From contig JAFEUB010000716.1 of NCBI GenBank assembly GCA_024529925.1, positions 2,588,501 to 2,652,500 on the forward strand: a DNA stretch of 64,000 bases. The letters run 5' to 3'. Positions 1 through 10,920 of the stretch are shown piece after piece. This DNA comes from Ophthalmolycus amberensis. Lineage: Eukaryota; Chordata; Actinopteri; Perciformes; Zoarcidae. The notes below the pieces were generated by a model, which was given only the letters and a program-made list of their open reading frames with translations, had not been told where the DNA came from and did no database searches. Every line of letters begins with the position of its first letter. Position 1 is the stretch's first letter. A program made the translations under genes and the position numbers.

Positions 1-1437
1 TCAGCAGTCTTGTGTTTAACTCTTGCAACTCATGCATTATATTTCAATTCTGTTGATTATATAACATGTTTCATTTTATTGATCCTCAATTTGAGACATG
101 CTAAATAAGAGTAAACGTGTCTGTGTAAGTAACTTCACATGATAGGTCCTGCTTTCAGCTCAGTGCCTGGGCCTACAGGTGAGGCAGAATGTCTTGCATA
201 GATGACACGTGATGGACAAACCAAACAGCCTGTACATGTGTGCAGGGGAAGACCTGTGTGGCTAAATAATCTATGAACCAGCTGTCTTACCTCAAAAGGT
301 TCTATTATAATTCTTGTTTGGTGGCAAAATGATCACTCCCTTGACAACATTTATGTTAACATGTTATTGTATGATAAAGATGAAGATTTTTATATCTTAC
401 AACTATTAAAAATTCAGTTGCAACAACTGTCTTGCTTGATTGGTGTTAACTCTCCCTTAAAGTGATTTTAGTATTGTACTGCAATTGAAGGTCAGTGGTT
501 GGATATAATGGTCTTAAAATGGCCATTTAGATCTACCCTCAACATGAGTTTCACGCACAATGTCACGTGACCAGAGTCTGGGAAAACAACAAAACGCATA
601 GGCAATGACATGGGACGTCACAAATTTGATACCACGTGGGACTGATTACCTGCTGACCAGCTGCAGTTTGATTGGTTATTTGCCAAGTAGGCCTGCTGTT
701 GTCGTTTACTGGTTATTTGCCAAGTCCTGTTGTCCTCAGTATTTATTTTAAAGGTTATACTGCGGTCGCCAGATGGATTATCTTCTACATCACACATTTA
801 AAAGTCTTAAAGAACATAATGAGATTGAACACCTGGGTGCCCACCAGCAGCTGGATGTTGTTAGAAACCAAACTGCTGGTAAAATAATGATAATAATAAT
901 ACTATCACATTTAATGTGGAGCGGTTCTCCAGGGGGAAAAAGATCTCAATCCTTTTTCTAAGAGGATTATCAAACATGAAAGATGCAGGACACGCTCAGC
1001 AGGGCTCACATGGCTACCCAAATTGACACGGCATACAAACCTGCAAATGGGAACTGAGCAGCAGTATAACAAGGAGAACAGGTATGTGGCCAGTCGGATT
1101 AGCATCAGAGTAAAATGTGACACAGCACATCGTGTCAAAATGTGGAGTTGACTGGTTTTGCATCTGTATAACTTAGCTGTGCCCTACCATTTTTTTTTCT
1201 TCCACTTAGAAATGCCACTGATTTTCTTCATCACTAACAAACGAACCTGTATGTAAAGGCTACAGTCGGTGGAGCGTGTAAATTACTTTTCAGGTAAAAA
1301 CATTTTCTCATTTTCAATCGAATCATGAATCGGGCTTTAATTAATTCAGTGTGGCTTTGTGGCACAGAGGCAGTAAAACTGATACAGTGCAATGTTACCG
1401 GGGGGACGTGATCTTAAATTTTTTTTACTAGACAACT
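1..1437. other. intergenic, nothing recognised
   Basis: AT-rich sequence. The short ORFs here (at most 75 codons) have no recognisable domain and no paired splice sites. I see no RNA gene or complete transposon. Confidence 0.5.
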
Positions 1438-1505
1438 ATAACCACAAATTCATACAAGCCAGGACCAGAGTGCAGTGTACACATTTTAATAGAACAAAAA
1501 AACAA
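1438..1505 (-). repeat. inverted copy of a dispersed repeat segment
   Basis: About 68 bp here is the reverse complement, with few mismatches, of the segment at about 6712-6780. A shared core is the run accagagtgcagtgtacac. At 6.7 kb this segment lies directly before another repeated block (6801-7045), whose second copy is at 2298-2545. The two parts therefore belong to one interspersed element that has been rearranged here. The family is not recognised. Confidence 0.6.
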
Positions 1506-2297
1506 CTAAGTCACTGACAGCATGTAGTGCTGGAAAAATATTAAACAAACCATCCCTCCTTGTTTTACAGGATTTAACGAGAAAGTGGGAAACTTAAAAA
1601 TATCAAAATCAAACAGACATTCCAATAAGCATTTAATTTGTCAACAAAACTTGAACGCAAAAGCAGATATCTGTTTAAAGTCAAGACTTAGTATCAGTTG
1701 TGATAGCTAAGAAAACTGCACCGTTTTGTACCTTAATTTATTATTATTATTATTAATTTATATGCATACAGACAAAAAAATCAACCTGTGCTTTACACAG
1801 AGTTTTATCACGGCTCTATCTTCGGACAAACAGTCAAACATGTTTTATATATTATGTTTTAGGGGCATTTTGTTTTAGTCATTTTAGAATTCTGCTGTAT
1901 TTTTTAAATACAATATCTTAAAAAAAGCATCACTCAGACTGTCTTTAGGGGTAGTAATACATGGACAATTAAATAATCAAACATGTACATATGCTCAGCT
2001 GTACGCTTACACATCTGTACTAAAAACATCTATTGTTGTGGCTTAATATAAGTATAATAAGCATAATATTTGGAGATTAGTATGTTAGTTGCATAATTAC
2101 TTAAAGATAAATTAATCTATCTTGATTCTTTGATGTGAAGCATTTTGTTTGTGTACTATGGCCACATTCTGTAGCCAATCATTTCAACCGGACATTTAGT
2201 TTGGGTAAGGTGGGAATGAAACCACCTCATTTTGGAAGGGCTTCTGGTCATGGAAATATCTTCTACAGCTATCCTCGGCTGGCCTCCCTTTGTACTG

Positions 2298-2545
2298 GTA
2301 AGTGGGTTGGGTGTAGTTATGCATGATACATTGATAATACATTTTAAAAACCATTCTTTCAGTCATTTATTGCTTCATTTCCTGTTGCAATGGTAATTAA
2401 ACAAGACAATACAACCATTGTATTCTCTACATCTCTCTCACAGACACAGATCATGTGGTGTACCTTGAAAATACATGCTTAGTTACCACTGGTAATATTG
2501 GCGTGTGTATATATACGGTATATTGCGCCGTCTTCGGGCAGTAGA
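2298..2545 (+). repeat. dispersed repeat, copy A
   Basis: About 250 bp matches 6801-7045 in direct orientation. The match starts at gtaagtgggttgggtgtag and ends near cgtcttcgggcagtag, with scattered substitutions and small indels. No coding capacity is visible. The length and divergence suggest a non-autonomous transposable element rather than a recent segmental duplication. Confidence 0.7.
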
Positions 2546-2766
2546 AGCATTTTGACAGTTATTTTGTTTTTATGAGGAGGGAGGGGATTGTTGGGGGAGA
2601 TTACTGTCTAAAGAGAAAAAGATTAATCTGTAATATTGTTTCATCATACGAGCCGATAGTTGAATAAAGTTTGGGTATTTAAAAAAAGTAGCTCCACCTG
2701 CAGCAGTAAAATGATGCTTTAGTATTAACGAGTACTTTTGATACTTTATTTTACTGACCAGCACGT

Positions 2767-3160
2767 ACAGTCAGGGCCATAAGTATTTGGACTGAGACAC
2801 AATTTTTCTTATTTTGCCTCTTTACACAACTCCAATGGATTTGAAAAAAAATCAGCCAATATGTGGTTGAAGTGTAGACTTTCAGCTTTAATTCAATGGA
2901 TAAAACAAAAGAAATCACAATAACCGTTTAGGAATTACAGCCATACACAGTCATTGGACAAACTAACATAATTATGAATATAATCATTATTTTTAATACT
3001 TAGAGGAAAATCCTTTGCAGTCAAGGATTGCCTGAAGTCTGGCACCTGTAGACATCACCAAAACGGTGAGTTTCCTTCCTTGAGATGCTTTGCCATGCCT
3101 TTTATTGCAGCCTCCTTCAGCTGCTGCTTGCTTGTGGGTCTTTCTGCCATTAGTTTTACT
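2767..3160. mobile_element. Tc1/mariner-like element fragment
   Basis: The segment starts with cagtcagggccataagtat after a TA. This resembles the terminal repeat of a very common fish Tc1-like family. The following text, including a stretch on gcagtcaaggattgcctgaag, also resembles that family's interior as I remember it. No intact transposase frame is left and the far end is missing, so this is a decayed, truncated copy. The family assignment is from memory. Confidence 0.5.
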
Positions 3161-3575
3161 GAAATAATCATCTCACTGGTAACATTTTACTGTGTTTATT
3201 CCATTTTATCATGTTTATAATAATGGTCTATGTATAAGAACATCTGGAGCACAACACATTTCTTTTGGGAAGAATTAAGTTGTTGAATATTTGACGCCTC
3301 AAATACGAAATGTAAAATCCTGCATTAATTTATCACAGCGCAAAACTGCATTTAAAAAATAGAAAGTTCATGTGTGATGATAATTTGTGCTCATATGTTG
3401 CACAAGATAACATATGATCTATCAGGACTGTGGATATGATCGTTCTAAAAACAAAACACCAGCTTTGCATTATTTCAGGCACAATGATACATTTTTTTCA
3501 TGCATATTTGTCAGTCAGTCATTCATCTCAGAAATCGGAACATTCACATAAACAAACTGGTAGCCACGGCAACCA

Positions 3576-3715
3576 GCTGAAGGGCAGAATGGATGACATC
3601 ATTTATTCTGCCTTAGTGGCTTTGTTGTCATCAGTCCTGCCGGTATCCAGGCAACTAGCTGAAGGGCAGAATGGATGACATCATTTATTCTGTATGACAT
3701 TTGTTCTGTATGACA
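3576..3715 (+). repeat. tandem duplication upstream of the coiled-coil ORF
   Basis: The run agctgaagggcagaatggat followed by gacatcatttattctg occurs at about 3576 and again at about 3656. The tail tgacatcatttattct recurs once more at about 3711. The array ends some 65 bp before the ATG at 3786, so it could lie in a promoter or 5' untranslated region. Confidence 0.7.
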
Positions 3716-3785
3716 TCATTTATTCTTTCCTATATCAGCTGTACTGTTAGCAAACGTTCACACATTCTGAGAACTCACAGAGCCA

Positions 3786-5402
3786 ATGGAAGTTCAGGAG
3801 ATACTGAGAGGACACACTGCTGTCCAGCAGGAGACAAAGGTGAAAGACATGGATCGTACAGAGAACACGTGGAGGCAGGAGAAGAAAGCAATGCAGGAAG
3901 AGATAAACAGCCTGAAAGTCATGCTGCACAAGTCTCTGACTGACCACAAGGACTACCTGAAAGCACAGGTGAAAACCGAGGACCTGTGGGTCAGACTGGA
4001 GGAGAAGACCAAAGACACTGAGGCCTTGCTCAGTGCCGCAAATCGGAAGTTGAGTGAGATGGAGCATCTTCTAAAACACAAAGAGGCTAAGAAGGCTGTG
4101 GGAAGGGTTTCCTATCTCGCCAAAAAAATCACCACTGCCCTGAGGTTAAAGAGTAAATTCAAATTCTCGGCCCATCCGACGGAGACCGAGGAGAAGCTGA
4201 AGGCTGTACTTGATGGAATTCAGACGGACGAGAGTTGCAACCTGGAAGATCTGGAAATGTCCACAAGCACGTTTCTGTCCCAGGCGGCGATCCATAAACA
4301 AGATACTGATCAGTTCATGGCCGAACGTCTCCAGTGGGAGGAGGAGAAAGCCTACCTGCTGCAGGAGAACAGAGACTCCTGTGTGGCTCGGCTCAACCAT
4401 CAGAAAAGGGAGGCTTACCTTAAGGAGGACCTCCTTGCTGTGGAGGCCGAGCTGCAGGAGACCAACGACTTATTTGTGGGTCAACTAAACCAGCAGAAGA
4501 TGGAGATTCAAAAACTACAGAATGCTCTGAAGGAGACCGAGGAGCTGAAGATTTACCACCTGGAAGATCTGGAAATGTCCACAAGCACGTTTCTGTCCCA
4601 GGCGGCGATCCATAAAAAAGAGACGGATCAGTTCATGGCCGACCGTCTCCAGTGGGAGCAGGAGAAAGCCTCCCTGCTGCAGGAGAACAGAGACCAGGCG
4701 GCGATCCATAAAAAAGAGACGGATCAGTTCATGGCCGACCGTCTCCAGTGGGAGCAGGAGAAAGCCTCCCTGCTGCAAGAGAACAGAGACCAGGCGGCGA
4801 TCCATAAAAAAGAGACGGATCAGTTCATGGCCGACCGTCTCCAGTGGGAGGAGGAGAAAGCCTCCCTGCTGCAGGAGAACAGAGACCAGGCGGCGATCCA
4901 TAAAAAAGAGACGGATCAGTTCATGGCCGACCGTCTCCAGTGGGAGGAGGAGAAAGCCTCCTTGCTGCAGGAGAACAGAGACCAGGCGGCGATCCATAAA
5001 AAAGAGACGGATCAGTTCATGGCCGACCGTCTCCAGTGGGAGGAGGAGAAAGCCTCCTTGCTGCAGGAGATCAGAGACTGCTTTGTGGCTCAGCTCAACC
5101 ATCAGAAAGAGGAGGTCGACCACTTTGCGGCTGCACTGAGGAATGCCGAGCAGCATTTTGAGGGTTTTGAAAAGTGGAGGGAGGAAAAGTCGTCCCTCAT
5201 TCAGGCCGCGGAGGAGCTCAAGCAGACGCTGCAGAAGAAAGAGCAGGAGTCGGTGAGCAAGGAGGCCATCCTTCTCTCTGTGAAGACCCAGCTGGAGGAT
5301 GTGCAGAGAACGGTCAATGAAAAGAAAAGGAACAAGTGGTACAGGTTCTCTGGTACACTGTTCACTCCGCGCCGAGCTGCAGCTAACCTGCTAACTGATT
5401 AG
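3786..5402 (+). CDS. coiled-coil protein with 32-residue repeats (unknown family)
   Basis: An uninterrupted 538-codon frame, by far the longest in the window. The product is rich in Glu, Lys, Gln and Leu with heptad-like spacing and no signal peptide or membrane segment, so a soluble coiled-coil rod is likely. Residues 272-431 are five head-to-tail 32-residue repeats; a diverged copy is at residues 166-197, and the block around LEDLEMSTSTFLSQAAIHK is duplicated 318 bp apart. A non-repetitive tail follows (ends AANLLTD). The first in-frame stop upstream is at 3768. A weak acceptor (cacag at 3776-3780) just before the ATG leaves room for an upstream non-coding exon. I do not recognise an ortholog; similarity to golgin- or trichohyalin-like rods would be generic. 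The open frame through a fast-evolving repeat argues that it is translated, or was until recently. Confidence 0.6.
   Translation: MEVQEILRGHTAVQQETKVKDMDRTENTWRQEKKAMQEEINSLKVMLHKSLTDHKDYLKAQVKTEDLWVRLEEKTKDTEALLSAANRKLSEMEHLLKHKEAKKAVGRVSYLAKKITTALRLKSKFKFSAHPTETEEKLKAVLDGIQTDESCNLEDLEMSTSTFLSQAAIHKQDTDQFMAERLQWEEEKAYLLQENRDSCVARLNHQKREAYLKEDLLAVEAELQETNDLFVGQLNQQKMEIQKLQNALKETEELKIYHLEDLEMSTSTFLSQAAIHKKETDQFMADRLQWEQEKASLLQENRDQAAIHKKETDQFMADRLQWEQEKASLLQENRDQAAIHKKETDQFMADRLQWEEEKASLLQENRDQAAIHKKETDQFMADRLQWEEEKASLLQENRDQAAIHKKETDQFMADRLQWEEEKASLLQEIRDCFVAQLNHQKEEVDHFAAALRNAEQHFEGFEKWREEKSSLIQAAEELKQTLQKKEQESVSKEAILLSVKTQLEDVQRTVNEKKRNKWYRFSGTLFTPRRAAANLLTD
4599..5078 (+). repeat. five 96-bp in-frame tandem repeats
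   Basis: Units start at 4599, 4695, 4791, 4887 and 4983. Each is exactly 96 bp, encodes 32 residues beginning QAAIHKKETDQFMADRLQWE, and differs only at a few sites (Gln/Glu after LQWE, an Asn to Ile change in the last unit, a few synonymous changes). Near identity points to recent unequal exchange or gene conversion. Confidence 0.95.
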
Positions 5403-5440
5403 TTCAGCCTGCTGCTGGCAATGAGGCTGACTGTGGGAGG

Positions 5441-6184
5441 CACAGAGGGGAAATACTCCACCTGGGTGATCTTGGTTGGTAAGTAAGTAAGTAAGTAAGT
5501 AAGTAAGCAAGCAGGTAAGTAAGCAGCAAAAGTTCAGTCACCACCGGATGACCGGTTTTCACACAGCTTGGCTGTCAGAGGGGAAATACTCCACCTGAGT
5601 GATCTTGGTTGGTAAGTAAGTAAGTAAGTTAGTAAGCAGCAAAAGTTCAGTCACCACCGGATGACCGGTTTTAATACTCCACCTGGGTGATCTTGGTTGG
5701 TAGGTAGGTAAGTAAGTAAGCTAGTAAGCAAGTAAGCAGTAAAAGTTCAGTCACCACCGGATGACCGGTTTTCACACAGCTTGGCTGTCAGAGGGGAAAT
5801 ACTCCACCTGGGTGATCTTGGTTGGTAAGTAAGTAAGCAGGTAAGCAAGTAAGCAAGCAAGCAAGCAGCAAAAGTTCAGTCACCACCGGACGACCGGTTT
5901 TCACCCAGCTTGGCTGTCAGAAGGGAAATACTCCACCTGGGTGATCTTGGTTGGTAAGTAAGTAAGTAAGCAGTAAGCAGGTAAGCAGTAAGTAAGTAAG
6001 TAAGTAAGTAAGTAGCAAAAGTTCAGTCACCACCGGATGACCGGTTTTCACCCAGCTTGGCTGACAGAGTGGAAATACTCCACCTGGGTGATCTTGGTTG
6101 GTAAGTAAGTTAGTAAGCAGCAAAAGTTCAGTCACCACTGGATGACTGGTATTAATACTCCCCCTAGCTGATCTTGGTTGGTAG

Positions 6185-6235
<51 letters not shown>

Positions 6236-6270
6236 GCAAATGTTCAGTCACCACCGGATGACCGGTTTTA
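5441..6270 (+). repeat. minisatellite with (GTAA)n blocks after the ORF
   Basis: Seven units of about 100-145 bp begin about 40 bp after the stop codon of the coiled-coil ORF. Each holds a fixed part (ggaaatactccacctgggtg, atcttggttg), a variable (gtaa)n block that drifts to gcaa, and a second fixed part with gttcagtcaccaccggatga. The second fixed part starts near 5532, 5644, 5744, 5873, 6020, 6126 and 6241. Some units lack the cacacagcttggctgtcag segment. Confidence 0.9.
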
Positions 6271-6711
6271 TTAAATATTACGATGAGTAATTGTAGTGCT
6301 TCACACTACAATCTGAAGTTACAGAAGAGCTTAAAATGAAGTGTTAAATTAAAGTGTTCAAGTAACAGCAAACGACACTACTGTTTTGTTAACTTTCATG
6401 TAAGTCCAAATACAATCAGCAGGACACTGCAGGGAGTTGAACCCCATCCCAGTAAACTGACAGTCTGTTATGTTACAAACACTGAAGCGCATTCACACAC
6501 ATTCCTTTTCTTAATGATCTTAACAGGCTTACATTTATGATTGTATCGGAGATACACTCAAAACATTTGAGGCTTAAGACCTGGCAACATGATCTTGCCA
6601 CGCTGCTGGTCGACGCAGGAAATATCATCTGACTCGTGCACGCAGTCTATGATGGTCACAGAAATGCATGGCCGCTTCAACCAGAGTCCTTTCGCAGCTT
6701 TAATTGTTTTT
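6271..6711. other. intergenic, nothing recognised
   Basis: Non-coding sequence between the minisatellite and the next dispersed repeat. No gene, RNA or transposon signature seen. Confidence 0.4.
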
Positions 6712-7045
6712 GTATTGTTTTTTCTTTTAAAATGTGTACACTGCACTCTGGTCCTGTCTTGTATGAATTTGTGGTTACTTGTAAGCACAAGTGGTTGCTT
6801 GTAAGTGGGTTGGGTGTAGTTATGCATGATACATTGATAATACATTTAAAAAAACATTCAGTCATTCATTGATTAATTTCCTGTTGCAATGGTAGTTAAA
6901 CAAGGCAATACAACCATTGTATTCTCTAAATCTCTCTCACAGTGAAACACACAGAGCATGTGGTGTACCTTGAAAATACATGCTTTGTTACTACTGGTAA
7001 TATCGGCGTGTACATATATCGTGACGTCTTCGGGCAGTAGCAGCC
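6712..7045 (+). repeat. dispersed repeat, copy B (joined segments)
   Basis: Positions 6712-6780 match 1438-1505 inverted, and 6801-7045 match 2298-2545 directly. In this copy the two parts are adjacent, so it probably shows the element's original order. No ORF of interest and no clear terminal repeats. Confidence 0.65.
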
Positions 7046-7377
7046 ACACTGTCAAAATGTTCCAGTTAAACAATGACGTTTGTAAACCGTAAGGGAATGG
7101 TGCTGGATTAAATATGGAATGATTGATGTGAGGGGTTAGTTTATGGCTTGGATTTACGTTTGACATTGATGACATGCAAAAATAAACAGTGTGGATTGTT
7201 CCTGACACTTTGTGACTGATGAAAGCTGTTCATCAGAGTGATGGCCTGTGGCCTTTGTGTCTGGTTGTTGTGGCTTACAGAGTTCCGTTGAGCCTATCAG
7301 AGGGGGAAAGTTGGAACAGGGTGTGAAGCGTCTACAGTGATGTTTCCTGCCTGTTCCTGCCTCTGGACCTGAACCAG

Positions 7378-8154
7378 TCATGTTTCTTCCATCTAAGAAA
7401 TATCAGTAAACTGAGATCTGTAGTATCAACACCTGAATTAGAAATGATCATACACACATTTATCTCTTCACGCATTGACTACTGCAACTCACTTTTCACA
7501 TCACTCAGTGTATCTGCTCTTAACCGTCTGCAGGTCATCCAAAACGCTGCCGCCAGATTACTCACCAGGACAAATCGACGGTCTCACATCACCCCCGTAC
7601 TCCGATCTCTCCACTGGCTCCCTGCAGCATCTAGGATACACTTTAAAATTCTCACCATCACTTACAGAGCACTTCACGGTCAGGCTCCGGCTTATGTAGC
7701 TGATCTACTTCGCCCCTATTCACCCGCCCGCACTCTCAGGTCAAACGCTCTAGGTCTTCTGTCAGTCCCACGCACACGATTTAAGACCCGTGGTGACCGA
7801 GCCTTTGAGGCAGTGGCCCCGAGGCTCTGGAATGCTCTGCCTGCAACGCTGCGCCTCGCAGATACTGTGAATACTTTTAAAAGCCAGCTCAAAACCCACC
7901 TGTTTAGGCTGGCGTTTGTGTAAAAGTAATCCCATGTCCTAGACCTGCTCTTAAAATATGTTTTACATTTTTATTTTATTTTTTATTTTTTTATTTTTTT
8001 TTATTTTTCTCTGTGTAGATAATTTATTGACCCTTGGGTCACATTGTTTTTTATGCTTTTAAATGTCTGCTCTGTTAAGCACTTTGTGATACCACTGTCT
8101 GTGAAAAGCGCTATATAAATAAAATTCATTCATTCATTCATTCATTAAATGGGT
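7378..8154 (+). mobile_element. 5'-truncated L2-like LINE, 3' end of reverse transcriptase
   Basis: The frame 7444-7923 stays open, and codons from about 7378 are in frame with it. It encodes the C-terminal part of a non-LTR reverse transcriptase: a SRIDYCNSLFTSLS motif, then LNRLQVIQNAAARLL, then a WNALPATLR and FKSQLKTHLF tail. This tail is typical of L2/CR1-group and related fish LINEs. The 3' untranslated part ends with gcgctatataaataaaattc and a short ATTC/TTCA array near 8125-8150, the usual L2-type tail. The 5' part is missing, as in most dead-on-arrival insertions, so it is not autonomous. Confidence 0.85.
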
Positions 8155-8742
8155 GGCATGTTGGTACCCAATGATTTTCTTTCCCCTGCAGTCCTGACTG
8201 TCTGTTGTAATCTGACTCTACAGCTCTGTGACCGTTTCTCGTGTAGACCAGGGTTTATTTTGGCATAGAGAAAGGAAATAATGATTGTTTATGTACCTGG
8301 AATACATGATTCAATACACCGGATCTGTATCTGCGGCGATACTGACCTTATTAAGTGGATTGGGTACCTGCCATCACTGATACATTTCACTTGTGAACTC
8401 TCAGTTCATGGCGAGCCACAGATACCGAGCTTTGTGCCACTAAAAACCTTGATCCTTGACCTCATGTACATTACATGAAAAATACCCAAGTCAAGCCGTG
8501 AGGGAGAGGAGAGCACTGGTATCAGATTGGTACTTGGTATCAGCTGAGACACTATAAGTTGAGGTATGGGTATTGGGAGAGAACAAGTTGGATCAGTGCA
8601 TCACTATTACTATACCTTTCAGCTCCTGCCTTAATGAGGGCCCACAGCATGGTGTGTTCCCACAGCTGGTCACTGGAGGGAGATAAAGTGCAAGCTTGTT
8701 TTATTATGCAAAAGTTGAATGAATCTTGGCTACCTAGTTAAA
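8155..8742. other. intergenic, nothing recognised
   Basis: No coding, RNA or transposon signal that I can support. Confidence 0.4.
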
Positions 8743-8780
8743 TTAACAGTGATGGCCAGAGCACTGGCCATCACTGTTAA
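8743..8780. repeat. perfect 17-bp inverted repeat
   Basis: TTAACAGTGATGGCCAG at 8743-8759 is followed by a 4-base spacer and its exact reverse complement at 8764-8780. The DNA could extrude as a hairpin. It could also be the fused ends of a small transposon that lost its interior. Confidence 0.9.
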
Positions 8781-9325
8781 CGCCGAGTCTTCTTTACCCT
8801 CTCTCACCACTGTTTTACTCATGTGGTAATATACTAATTTAAAATGCTTAAAATACCTCTTGAAATGGTAGCTTAACGTGACTGTTGCACAATTTGTCAT
8901 GTTAAATGGAAATTGATTTATGTTTGTACACGCACAAAGGGGAACAGCTTACATTCTCTGTATGTTAATGACAACACCTCTCCTTCTGTCTCTTCTTGCC
9001 TGTCGCCTTTTAACGCTCATGTTATTCCATCTCCTCCTCCTGTTCTCTCTTTCCCATGGAAAGTCACCAGATTTAGCGAGCACGTTGCCAACACTGGCAC
9101 CGGAAATATGTCCCCAGAGCAACATTGGACGTAACAATGGTTCCTATCACATTAAACCAAACAAAAATCCATCTTCATGAAAACAAGTTGTCCAAATAAT
9201 AATATATAAACAAGCATATTAAACCTACTGCAGATGTAAAAACAAACGCATGTAACTTACCAGAGCTGCTGTTCACTATTTAAAGACAAAGTCCATCGAG
9301 TTTAATCTCACGGTTAGTCAGTACA

Positions 9326-9517
9326 TCAGTGCGTTTTAGTTCCAGTAAGAAGTCCTTCTCGATTCATGGACGCCAGTGAAGACAGTCGAGCCTCCCCAGT
9401 TGTACTTCCTGAATACGTTTTAATAAGTTTGAGGGCTGAAAATGTCCGCTCGACAGAGGCAGCAGATATTGGGATTGTCACCGCCCAACATGTCACGCTA
9501 GCCCACTGACCAATCAC
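9326..9517 (-). pseudogene. hAT transposase C-terminal remnant
   Basis: The minus-strand frame reads ISAASVERTFSALKLIKTYS, then a motif with GEARLSSLASMN. This is the C-terminal dimerisation (hATC) region typical of ZMYM/TTF-type hAT transposases in fish. Only about 60 residues remain. The catalytic and zinc-finger parts are absent, so this is a dead copy. Confidence 0.8.
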
Positions 9518-9794
9518 GTACTTGCAGACCAGCTAGCAGGCTCTGGCACGTCAAAGAATACATCCAACATGTCAAACTAAAGATCTGATTGGTTGAAGAA
9601 TATGACAATCAACAACAACGTCCCCATTCACTTAAACTGCAAAGGGATTCACTTGTGAGTCTGCAGGCCTCGGGAATAATGGGATAAATATTTTTATTAA
9701 TTATAATACACATAGTGTATTTAAGAAAAATTATTAAATCATAAAATAGCTATAACTTTGTGATTCTGTTTAGGCCAGCAGAGAAGGCTTTGCA

Positions 9795-9815
9795 GGCCCT
9801 GACGGCCCACCACTG
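9795..9815 (-). mobile_element. probable terminal repeat of the degenerate hAT element
   Basis: Read on the minus strand the segment starts CAGTGGTGGGCCGTCAGG. The CAGTGGTGG-type start is found at ends of fish hAT elements. It lies about 280 bp upstream of the transposase remnant on that strand, which fits an internally deleted element. I could not find the opposite end or an 8-bp target duplication. Confidence 0.45.
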
Positions 9816-10129
9816 ACTCGTAGTATCACCACGTACTTCTGCCTCTGTATGCGCAGCAGCACTCACTTACATAACAGTCACACCGTGACTGCTGGTGCTG
9901 CTTTGGGGCTGCTGTTTTCTCTCACTCATCTCTATTTTAATGACAAGATTCATGTGGTGAAGATAAACTGTACACGATCATGACCAAGAGAAATGCAGTC
10001 TTAGATAATCCATATACTGACACACACTTACACTCCCATTAGGTTCTGCTCTCTGTACGCTGACGTCACCGTACTACCAGTAATGCACACTGCAATGACT
10101 GACTTCCTGCTCTTTTATACACCTACACC

Positions 10130-10153
10130 CACACACACACACACACACACACA
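10130..10153. repeat. (CA)n microsatellite
   Basis: A short run of CA dinucleotides. Confidence 0.9.
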
Positions 10154-10875
10154 TACATACCCACTGACTCAGCCTACAGCAGCAGCAGCACAAGGCTAAA
10201 GGGGATACCAAGCAATGCAGATCTTCATATGATCTGAGCTGTAACAGGATACTGTCCAGGGCAGAATATTTAAATATAGAGCCGTTGTTCGTCTTTTTCT
10301 CCGGTTGATGTGAGTTATAGTTGTGATGTGCTGTTCGTAGCATCCACTGTTAAATTACATATGCACGCACAAAAACCTAAGATTGAAACATAATCTCGCT
10401 CTTTCTCTCTCTTCGCAACATGTCTCCGAGAGTAATGTGTTTTTATGGCAACACAATGGTCCCCCGTGATTCATTCTAACCCTGCACAAAAAACACAATG
10501 CTAGCTTTTCTACATACAACACACGCTGCACAACTTCAAAGTGTAAAGAAATTATGCGCGTGCACCTGCCATCTGGTTAGATGCATGTGATATATGACCT
10601 AATACATGCAATGTATATGATAATAGCTGCACCAGCTATGAAGGTTACACTACATTTATCAAAAGCACTTCTGCTACAGAGTGCCAAAACTTGGACAACC
10701 TTAAACATGCTCTTCTTCATCATATCAGCCAACTATTCGGCAACAAAATAGTATTTTTGAATGATTGCTAGGCTAGGAGAGGCAAAATAGAGAGGTGAAA
10801 ACATAACTAATGTGATGTCATGAGAGGGAGGGTCATCAACGGGAGATGCATCCCCTCCTGGTGGCTGCAGCAAAG

Positions 10876-10920
10876 ACTACAAACCATCATGGCATCGGGG
10901 TAACGAACTACAATTCCCAT
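10876..10920. promoter_or_regulatory. possible ZNF143/THAP11-type promoter motifs
   Basis: ACTACAATTCCCAT at 10907-10920 closely matches the first half of the ACTACAnnTCCCA promoter motif bound by ZNF143 and THAP11. A second, weaker ACTACA-type match starts at 10876. The surroundings (about 10840-11080) are G+C- and purine-rich compared with the flanks. No coding exon is obvious next to it; it could be the start of a non-coding transcript or a distal first exon of trnp1. Confidence 0.4.

Noticed and set aside
4515..5156. 213-codon antisense frame over the 96-bp repeats
   Set aside because: Its repeats mirror those of the sense frame. Composition and the continued open sense frame favour the plus strand.
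5441..6270. CRISPR array
   Set aside because: The spacing is irregular, the variable parts are simple (GTAA)n, and the setting is a vertebrate genome. It is a minisatellite.
9326..9517. Functional hAT-derived gene
   Set aside because: Only the last part of the dimerisation domain is left, without zinc finger or catalytic residues.
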